This document shows positions 54,901 to 64,000 of a stretch of DNA of 64,000 nt, piece after piece (within the stretch, counting starts at the first letter, position 1; the number at the start of each line of letters is the position of its first letter). A program made the position numbers and the translations under genes. The notes under the pieces are model-generated. The model had not been told where the DNA came from. It ran no database searches and saw nothing but the letters and a program-made list of their open reading frames with translations. Source of the stretch: Megascapheus bottae (Eukaryota; Chordata; Mammalia; Rodentia; Geomyidae); the NCBI GenBank assembly GCA_024803745.1, contig JANJXV010000262.1, positions 1 through 64,000 of the forward strand. The letters are read 5' to 3'.

Positions 54901-56447
54901 CATATTGTGACTTCACACACCTCCATTCTATGACTTCACACACCTCCATTCTATGACTTCACACACCTACATTGTGACTTCACACACCTACGTTCTATCA
55001 CTTCACACACCTGCATTGTGACTTCACACACCTCCATTCTGACTTCACACACCTCAATTCAGTGACTTCACACACTTCCATTCTATGATTTCCCACACCT
55101 CCATTCTTTGAATTCACACACCTCCATTCTATCACTTCACATACCTCCTTTCTGTGTTGAAACACCTCCATTCTGTGACTTCACATACCTCCAATCTGAC
55201 TTCACACTCCTCCATTCTATGACTTCACACAACTCCATTCTGTGACTTCAAAAACCACCATTCTATGACTTCACACATCTCCATTGTGACTTCACACACC
55301 TCCGTTCTATGAGTTAACACAGCTCCATTCTGACTTCACACACCTCCATTCTATGACTTCGCACACCTCTATTCTGACTTCACACCCCTCCATTCTGTGA
55401 CTTCACATACCTCCATTCTTTGACTTCACAACCCTCCATTCTGTGCCTTCACACACCTCCACTCTGTGATTTTACACACCTCCATTCTGTGACTTCACAC
55501 ACCTCCTTTCTGTGACTTCACACACCTCCATTCTATGACTTCACACACCTCCATTCTAAGACTTCACACACCTCCATTCTATGACTTCACACACCAATAT
55601 TCTTTGACTTCACACACCTCCATTCTGTGACTTCACACATCTTCATTCTGACTTCACACACATCCATTCTATGACTTCACAAATCTCCATTCTATGACTT
55701 CACAAACCTCCATTCCATGACTTCATACACCTCCATTCTATGACTTCACACCCCTCCTTTGTTTGATTTCACACACCTCCATTTTGACTTCACACACCAC
55801 AATTCTATGACTTCACACACCTTCATTTGTGACTTCACACATCACAATTTTGGCTTCACACACCTCCATTCTGTGACTTCACACACCTCAATTCTGTGAC
55901 TTCACACACCTCAATTTTGACTTCACACACTTCCATTCTGTGCCTTCACACACCTCCATTCTGTGACTTCACACACCTCCATTGTTTGATTCGCACTCCT
56001 CTATTCTTGGATTTCACACACCTCCATTCCATGACTTCACACATCTCCATTCTATGAGGTCACACATCTCTATTCTATGAGTTCACACACCTCCATTTTG
56101 ACTTCACACACCTCCATTCTATGACTTCACACACCTTCATTCTTACTTCACAAACATCCATTCTATGACTTCACACACCCCCATTCTGTGACTTCACAAA
56201 CCTCCATTCTGTGACTTCACACACCTCCATTTTGAATTCACACAGCTCCTTTCTATGACTTCACACACCTCCATTCTGAATTCACACATCTATATTCTCT
56301 GACTTCACACACCTCAATTTCTGACTTCACACTCCTCCATTCTATGACTTCCACACCTCCATTCTGTAACTTCACATACCACCAATCTATGACTTCACAC
56401 ACCTCCATTGTGACTTCACATACCTCCATTCTATGAGTTCACACATC
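51901..56447. repeat. Unit H, copy 3
   Basis: Repeats H1 end to end. Relative to H2 a gap of about 250 bp appears near 53,370, where TTTGATTTCACACACC joins CATTCTGTAACTTCAC directly (spacing to H2 falls from 4,546 to 4,294-4,317). The segment from CCAACATTTATGACGTC (54,547) onward matches 45,503 at 9,044 bp. The spacing to H1 falls stepwise from 9,232 to 9,022, so losses accumulate along this copy. Confidence 0.8.
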
Positions 56448-56625
56448 TCCATTCTGAATTCACACACCTATATTCTCTGACTTCACACACCTCAATTTCT
56501 GACTTCACACACCTCCATTCTATGACTTCCACACCTCCATTCTGTAACTTCACATACCACCATTCTATGACTTCACACACCTCCATTGTGACTTCACATA
56601 CCTCCATTCTATAAGTTCACACACC
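56270..56625. repeat. 178-bp local tandem duplication
   Basis: The run CTGAATTCACACA, TATATTCTCTGAC, CTCAATTTCTGAC, ACTTCCACACC, CTGTAACTTCACATACCACC, CCATTGTGAC occurs twice back to back. TATATTCT starts at 56,291 and 56,469, 178 bp apart. The copies differ by a few bases (CACCAATC/CACCATTC, TCTATGAGTTC/TCTATAAGTTC). In H1 (about 47,260) the run is single, so the duplication postdates the 9.2-kb step. Confidence 0.82.
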
Positions 56626-57260
56626 TCCATTCTGAATTCACACAAATCCGTTCTATGAGTTCACAAACCTCCATTCTGACTTCACACACATCCATTCTAT
56701 TACTTAGCACACCTCAATTCTGATTTCACACACCTCCATTCTGTGACTTCACACACCTCCATGACATGACTTTACATACCTCCATTCGATGACTTCACAC
56801 ACCTCCATTCTTTGACTTCACACACCTCCATTTTGACTTCACACACCTCCATTCTGTGACTTTACACACGTCCATTTGTGACTTCACACACCACCTTTTT
56901 GACTTCACACACCTTCATTCTGTGACTTCACACACCTGGATTCTGACTTCAAAAACCTCCATTCCATGACTTCACACAACTGTATTCTGTAACATTACAC
57001 ACCTGCCTTCTGTGACTTTACACACCTCCATTCTATGACTTCACACACTTCCAGTCTATGACTTCACACACCTCCATTCTATGACTTCACACACCTGCAT
57101 TCTGACTTCACAAACCTCCATTCCATGACTTCACACAACTGTATTCTGTAACATTACACACCTGCCTTCTGTGACTTTACACACCTCCATTCTATGACTT
57201 CACACACAACTCCATTCTGTGACTTCACACACCTCCACTCTGTGACTTTACACACCTCAA
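56626..57260. repeat. Module M fragment and 159-bp tandem duplication
   Basis: From 56,690 to 56,940 the order matches module M (TTAGCACACCTC, CCATGACATGAC, CGTCCATTTGTGAC, CACCACCTTTTTGAC). Then a run with CACAACTGTATTCTGTAACA and CACCTGCCTTCTGTGAC is tandemly repeated, TGTATT at 56,981 and 57,140, spacing 159 bp. Confidence 0.72.
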
Positions 57261-60200
57261 TTCTGTGATTCACACACCTCCAATGTATGATTTCACACAC
57301 AATCCATTCTATGACTTAACAAATCTCCATTCTTTGATTTCACACAACTCCCTTCTATGACTTCACACACCTCCTTTCTGAGTTGACACACCTCCATTCT
57401 GTTACTTCACACACCTCCAATCTGACGTCACACACCTACATTCAATGACTTCACACACCTCCATTCTGTGTCTTCAAAAACCAACATTCTATGACTTCAA
57501 ACACCTCCATTCTATGACTTCACCCACCTCCATTCTGAGACTTCACACACCTCCACTCTGTGACTTTGCACACCTCCACTCTGTGACTACACACAACTCC
57601 ATTCTGTGATTTCACACACCTACATTCTATGACTTCACGCACCTCCATTCTTTGACTTCACACACCTCCATTCTATGAATTCACACACCTCCATTGTGAC
57701 TTCACACAACTCTATTCTGTGACTTCACACACCTGCCTTCTGTGACTTCACACACCTCCATTCTATGACTTCACACACCTCGATTCTGTGACTTCACACT
57801 CCTCCATTCTACGATTTCACACACCTCCATTCTGTGACTTTACACACCTCGATTCTGTGACTTCACACACCTCCATTCTTTGTCTTCAAAAACCAACATT
57901 CTATGACTTCAAACACCTCCATTCTATGACTTCACACACCTCCATTCTATGACTTCACACCTCTATTCTATGACTTCACACACCAACATTTATGACGTCA
58001 CATACCTCCATTCTGTGACTTCACACACCTCCATTCTGACATCACACACCTCCACCTATGACTTCACACACTTCCATTCTATGACTTCACACACCTCCGT
58101 TCTGTGACTTCACTCACATCCATTGTGAGTTCACACACGTCCATTCTGTGACTTCTCACACCTCCATTCTGTGACTTCACACACCTCGATTCTGTGACTT
58201 CACACACCTCCATTCTACGATTTCACACACCTCCATTCTGTGACTTCACACACCTCCATTCTGTGACTTCACACACCTCCATTCTGAGTTCACACATCTC
58301 TATTCTATGACTTCACACACCTCCATTATATGACTTCACACACCTCCATTTTGTGACTTCACACACCTCCATTCTATGACTTCACACACGTCCATTCTAA
58401 GACTTCACACACCTACATTGTGACTTCACACACCTACGTTCTATCAGTTCACACATCTGCATTGTGACTTCACACACCTCCAGTCTCTGACTTCACACAC
58501 CTCCATTCTGAATACATACACCTCCATTCTGACTTCAAACACCTCAGTGCTGTCACTTCACACACCTCCATTCTATGATTTCCCACACCTCCATTCTTTG
58601 ACTTCACACACCTCCATTCTATGACTTCACATACCTCCATTCTGTGACTTCACATACCTCCAATCTGACTTCACACACCTCCATTCTATGACTTCACACA
58701 CCTCCATTCTGTGACTTCAAAAACCACCATTCTGTGACCTCACACACCTCCATTCTGTGACTTCACACACCTCGATTCTCTGACTTCACACACCTCCATT
58801 CTATGATTTCACACACCTCCATTCTGTGCCTTCACACATCTCCATTCTGTGACTTCACACACCTCCATTCTGTGACTTCATACACCTCCATTCTGTAACT
58901 TCACACACCTCCAATATACGACTTCACACACCTCCATTCTATGACTTCACACACCTCCATTCTATGACTTCACACACCTCCATTCTGTGACTCAAACACC
59001 TCCATTCTATGACTTCACACACCTCAATTTTTTGACTTTACACACCTACATTCTATGACTTCACTCACCTACATTGTGACTTCACACACCTCCATTCTCT
59101 GAGTTCACACACCTGCATTGTGTCTTCACACACCTCCATTCTATGACTTTACACACCTCCATTCTGACTTCACACACGTCCATTCTGACTTCACACACCT
59201 CAATCTGTGACTGCACAAACCTCCATTCTATGAATTCACAAACTTCCATTCTATGACTTCGCACACCTCCATTCTATGACTTCATACACCTCCATTGTAT
59301 ATCTTCACACACCAACATTCTATGACTTCACACACCTCCATTCTGTGCCTTCACACATCTCCATTCTGACTTGACACACCTCCATTCTTTGACTTCACAC
59401 ACTTCCATTCTCTGACTTCACGCACCTCCTTTCTCTGACTTCACACACCTCCATTTTGACTTCACACACTTCCATTCTGTGACTTGACACACCTCCATTC
59501 TGTGATTTAACCCACCTCCATTGTTTGACTTCACACACCTGCATTTTGACTTCACACACCTCCATTCTATGACTTCACACACCTTCATTCTTACTTCAGA
59601 AACATCTATTCTATGACTTCACAAACCTCCCTTCTGTGAATTCACACACCTCCATTCTAAGTTCACACACCTCCATTCTGTGACTTCACACACCTCCATT
59701 CTGTGACTTCACACACCTCCATCCTATGACTTCACACACCTCCATCTGTGACTTCACACACCTCCATTCTATGACTTCACACTCCTCCATTCGATGAGTT
59801 CACACACCTCCATTCTATGACTTCACACACCTCCATTCTATGATTTCACACACCTCCATTCTATGACTTCACACACCTCCATTCTGACTTCACACACTTC
59901 CATTGTGACTTCAAACACCTCATTTCTGTGGCTTACCACACCTCCATTCATGATTTCACACACCTGCATTCTTTGACTTCACACACCTCCATTCTATGAC
60001 TTCACACACCTCTTTTCTGAGTTGAAACACCTCCATTCTGTGACTCAAACACCTCCATTCTATGACTTCACACACCTCAATTTTTTGACTTTACACACCT
60101 ACATTCTATGACTTCACTCACCTACATTGTGACTTCACACACCTCCATTCTCTGAGTTCACACACCTGCATTGTGACTTCACACAACTCTATTCTGTGAC

Positions 60201-62000
60201 ATCACACACCTCCATTCTGTGTCTTCAAAAACCAACACTCTATGACTTCATACACCTCCATTCTGAGACTTCACACACCTCCACTCTGTGACTTTACAAA
60301 CCTACACTCTGTGACTACACACAACTCCATTCTATGACTTCACACACCTCCATTCTTTGACTTCACACACCTACATTCTATGAATTCACACACCTCCATT
60401 GTGACTTCACACAACTCTATTCTGTGACTTCACACACCTGCCTTCTGTGACTTCACACATCCATTCTATGACTTCACACACCTCCATTCTATGACTTCAC
60501 ACCTCCATTTTATGACTTCACACACCAACATTTATGACGGCACATACCTCCATTCTGTGACTTCACACACTTCCATTCTGACATCACACACCTCCATTCT
60601 ATGACTTCACACACTTCCATTCTATGACTTCACACACCTCCATTCTGTGACTTCACTCACCTCCATTGTGAGTTCACACACCTCCATTCTGTGACTTCAC
60701 GCACCTCCATTCTGTGACTTCACACACCTCGATTCTCTGACTGCACACACCTCCATTGTACGATTTCACACACCTCCATTCTGTGACTTCACACATCTCC
60801 ATTCTTTGACTTCACACACCTCCATTCTGTGACTTCACACACATCCATTCTGAGTTCAACACCTCCATTCTGTGACTTCACACACCTCCATTATATGACT
60901 TCACACACCTCCATTTTGTGACTTCACACACCTCCATTCTATGACTTCACACACCTCCACTCTGTGACTTCACACACCAACATTGTGACTTCACACACCT
61001 ACGTTCTATCAGTTCACACACCTGCATTGTGACTTCACACACCTCCAGTCTCTGAATTCACACACCTCCATTCTGAATACACACACCTCCATTCTGACTT
61101 CATACACCTCAATTCTGTGACTTCACACACCTCCATTCTATGATTTCCCACACCTCCATTCTGTGACTTTACATACCTCCTTTCTGAGTTGACACACCTC
61201 CATTCTGTGACATCACATATCTCCAATCTGACTTCACACACCTCCATTCTATGACTTCACACACCTCCAATATGTGACTTCAAAAACCACCATTCTATGA
61301 CTTCACACATCTCCATTGTGACTTCACACACCTCCATTCTATGCGTTCACACAGCTCCATTCTGACTTCACACACCTCCATTCTATGACTTCGCACACCT
61401 CTATTCTGACTTCACACCCCTCCATTCTGTGACTTCACATACCGCCATTCTTTGACTTCACACCCCTCCATTCTGTGCCTTCACACACCTCCACTCTGTG
61501 ACTTTACACACCTCCATTCTGTGACTTCACACACCTTCCTTCTGTGACTTCACACACCTCCATTCTATGACTTCACACACCTCCATTCTAAGACTTCACA
61601 CACCTCCATTCTATGACTTCACACACCAATATTCTTTGACTTCACACACCTCCATTCTGTGACTTCACACATCTCCATTCTGACTTCACACACATCAATT
61701 CTATGACTTCACAAATCTCCATTCTATGACTTCACAAACCTCCATTCCATGACTTCATACACCTCCATTCTATGACTTCACACACCTCCTTTCTTTGACT
61801 TCATACACCTCCATTTTGACTCCACACACCACAATTCTGTGACTTCACACACCTCCATTTGTGACTTCACACATCACAATTTTGACTTCACACACGTCCA
61901 TTCTGTGACTTCACACACCTCCATTCTGTGATTTCACACACCTTAATTTTGACTTCACACACTTCCATTCTGTGACTTCACACACCTCCATTCTGTGACT
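57261..62000. repeat. Mosaic region with a repeat of about 2.5-2.7 kb
   Basis: CATTCTGAGA at 57,531 and 60,259 (2,728), the CCAACATTTATGACG monomer at 57,993 and 60,534 (2,541) and GAATACA at 58,511 and 61,076 (2,565) show one long repeat with indels. A second duplication of 1,053 bp is marked by CACACCTACA at 59,041 and 60,094, preceded by CAATTTTTTGACTTTACAC. Parts resemble 45.2-46.9 kb and 54.2-55.9 kb. Nothing but array sequence is seen. Confidence 0.7.
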
Positions 62001-64000
62001 TCACACACCGCGATTGTCTGATTTCACACACCTCCATTCGTGGATTTCACACACCTCCATTCCATGTCTTCACACACCTCCATTCTATGAGGTCACACAT
62101 CTATATTCTATGAGTTCACACACCTCCATTTTGACTTCACACACCTCCATTCTATGACTTCTCACACCTTCATTCTTACTTCAGAAACATCCATTCTATG
62201 ACTTCACACACCTCCATTCTGTGACTTCACAAACCTCCATTCTGTGACTTCACACACCTCCATTCTGAATTCACACAGCTCCTTTCTATGACTTCACACA
62301 CCTCCTTCTGTGACTTCACACACCTCTATTCTATGACATCACACACCTCCATTGTGATTTCACACACCTCCATTCTATGTGTTCACACACCTCCATTCTG
62401 TGACTTCACACACCTCCATTCTATGATTTCACACACCTCCATTCCATGACTTCACACACCTCCATTCTATGATTTCACACACCTCCATTCCATGACTTCA
62501 CACACCTCCATTCTATGACTTCACACACCTCCATTCTGAATTCCCACACCTATATTCTGTGACTTCACACACCTCAATATCTGACTTCGCACACCTCCAT
62601 TCTATGACTTCCACACCTCCATTCTGTAACTTCACACACCACCATTCTATGACTTCACACACCTCCATTGTGACTTCACACACCTCTATTCTATGACTTC
62701 ACACACCTCCATTGTGATTTCACACACCTCCATTCTATGTGTTCACACACCTCCATTCTGTGACTTCACACACCTCCATTCTATGACTTCACACACCTAC
62801 ATTCTGACTTCACACACCTCCATTATATGACTTAGCACACCTCAATTCTGACTTCACACACCTCCATTCTGTGACTTCACACACCTCCATGACATGACTT
62901 TACATACCTCCATTCGATGACTTCACACACCTCCATTCTTTGACTTCACACACCTCCATTTTGACTTCACACACCTCCATTCTGTGACTTTACACACGTC
63001 CATTTGTGACTTCACACACCACCTGTTTGACTTCACACACCTTCATTCTGTGACTTCACACACCTCCATTTTGGGACTTCACACACCTCCGTTTTGACTT
63101 CACACACATCCATTTTGTGACTTCACACACCTCCATTGTTTCACCTCACACACCTGTATTGTTTGACTTCACACACCTCCATTCTTTGACTTCACACACC
63201 TCCATTCCATGTCTTCACAACCTCCATTCTATGAGTTCACACACATTCATTCTATGAGTTCACAAACTCCATTTTTACTTCCCACACCTCCATTCTATGA
63301 CTTCACACACCTCCATTCTGTGACTTCAAAAACCCCCATTCTATGACTTCACACACCTCCATTGTGACTTCACACACCTCCATTCTATGAGGTCACACAC
63401 CTCCATTCTGACTTCACGCATCTCCATTCTATGACTTCGCACACCTCTATTCTGACTTCACACACCTCTATTCTATGACTTCACACACCTCCATTGTGAC
63501 TTCACACAACTCGATTCTGTGACTTCACACACCTCCTTTCTATAACTTCACACACCTCCATTCTATGACTTCCCACAGCTCCATTCTATGACTTCACACA
63601 TTTCCAATCTATGAATTCACACACCTCCATTCTATGACTTCACACACCTCCATTCTATGACTTCACACACCTGCATTCTGAATTCACCCACCTCCATTCT
63701 ATGACTTCATACACCTCCAATCAAGGACTTCACACACCATATTCTATGACTTCACACACCTCAATTATGTGACTTCACACATCTCCATTCTGACTTCACA
63801 CACCTCCATTCTATGACTTCACACACCTGCATTCTGACTTCACACACCTCCATTCTATGACTTCATACACCTCCATTCTATGACTTCACACACCAACATT
63901 CTGTGACTTCACACACCTCCATTATGTGACTTCACACATCTCCATTCTGACTTCACACTCCTCCATTCTATGACTTCACACACCTCCATTCTATGACTTC
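62001..64000. repeat. Terminal mosaic resembling H ends and module M
   Basis: The first 300 bp carry a diverged form of the TCGCACTCC/TTCTTGGATT run (here CCGCGATTGTCTG, CATTCGTGGATTTC). From about 62,270 the order follows module M up to CACCTCCATTCCATGTCTTC (63,188), ACAACCTCC and CAAACTCCATTTTTACTTCC. A 360-bp internal duplication is marked by ATTGTGATTT at 62,351 and 62,711. The array continues past the right edge. Confidence 0.7.

Larger units (their letters stand above)
1..64000. repeat. Tandem array of a 23-bp monomer (satellite/minisatellite) filling the window
   Basis: Every stretch is built from a 23-bp unit: TGACTTCACACACC, then TCCATTC, then TA or TG. A 21-bp form lacks two bases (ATTCTGAC, ATTGTGAC or ATTTTGAC in place of ATTCTATGAC) and is often linked to TGAGTTCA or TGAATTCA. 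A rarer form of about 20 bp reads CACACATCC. On the plus strand the TA monomer has 9 C, 7 T, 6 A and only 1 G, so strand asymmetry is extreme. Because 23 is not a multiple of 3, the TGA in each monomer reaches all three frames every 69 bp; on the minus strand TGTGTGAAG supplies another TGA. Both facts argue against coding. Monomer variants are not random: they recur in fixed order over kilobases, giving higher-order repeats. No edge of the array is visible. Confidence 0.98.

Noticed and set aside
1..64000. CRISPR array
   Set aside because: A repeat of about 23 bp at regular spacing might suggest one, but no unique spacers separate the repeats; units abut head to tail, vary in length and sequence, and no cas gene is present.
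1..64000. Telomeric repeat tract
   Set aside because: The minus strand has GGTGTGTG in each monomer and some yeasts have 23-bp telomere units, but the array is degenerate, has higher-order blocks, runs 64 kb without an end, and the rest of the unit does not match any telomere repeat I know.
1..64000. Centromere identification by CENP-B box
   Set aside because: No match to the CENP-B box core (TTCG with a following CGGG) was seen; CGGG appears absent. Centromere function remains possible but unsupported.
1..64000. G-quadruplex-forming minus strand
   Set aside because: Each monomer offers only GG-A-GG with no GGG run, and the next pair lies about 18 bases away. Only weak two-layer structures could form.
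1..64000. A hidden new gene system in the window
   Set aside because: Read along its length on both strands, the window gave no long frame, conserved domain, RNA gene or non-repeat island. The unusual content is the nested repeat architecture itself.

Overview
The whole 64 kb window is one uninterrupted tandem-repeat array with no gene that I can support. The basic monomer is 23 bp: TGACTTCACACACC, then TCCATTC, then a TA or TG dinucleotide. Two shorter forms are interspersed: 21 bp, which lacks the terminal dinucleotide or two bases near it, and about 20 bp, which lacks part of the CACC core. Dividing length by monomer size gives roughly 2,800 monomers (an estimate, not a count). The sequence enters and leaves the window mid-array, so neither array edge is visible. 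I saw no transposon, unique-sequence island, tRNA, rRNA or recognisable gene fragment anywhere. A gene-free array this long, with layered higher-order structure, points to a eukaryotic nuclear satellite or minisatellite block. The species and chromosomal position (centromeric, subtelomeric or interstitial) cannot be told from the sequence.

The interest lies in the architecture above the monomer. Rare monomer variants act as markers; measuring distances between identical markers reveals nested duplications at many scales: 67-90 bp, 159-360 bp, 805-1,053 bp, 1.8-2.5 kb, 3,638 bp, about 4.6-4.8 kb, 7.9 kb and 9.0-9.3 kb. Region by region: 1-6.5 kb holds an older duplication at about 4.18 kb spacing. 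6.5-11.4 kb is a tandem pair of 1,822-bp units plus partial relatives. 11.4-14 kb repeats part of 4.7-6.5 kb. 15.65-27.78 kb is the cleanest part, a 3,638-bp higher-order repeat (HOR) with copies of 3,638, 3,638, 2,538 and a partial 2,314 bp that look nearly identical by eye. 27.78-30.46 kb is a different module. 30.46-38.34 kb repeats the HOR-plus-module block at 7,943-bp spacing. 36.9-41.8 kb is a 2,460-bp tandem pair. 41.8-56.4 kb is a block of about 9.2 kb present about 1.7 times. 56.4-64 kb is a mosaic of relatives of the earlier modules.

The central copies look far more alike than the outer ones, and private substitutions let their order of origin be read. This pattern fits growth by repeated unequal exchange in the middle of an array. 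One exchange point (24,179-24,221) can be located to a short shared block, and its predicted size change of 1,081 bp matches the observed one exactly.

The short open frames in the window are by-products of the repeat. The only sequence with a recognisable regulatory look is the monomer's TGACTTCA, one base from the CRE/ATF palindrome TGACGTCA; I found 33 exact copies of the palindrome by eye. Boundaries are good to about one monomer unless an exact spacing is given. All marker spacings were counted by hand from the printed coordinates.
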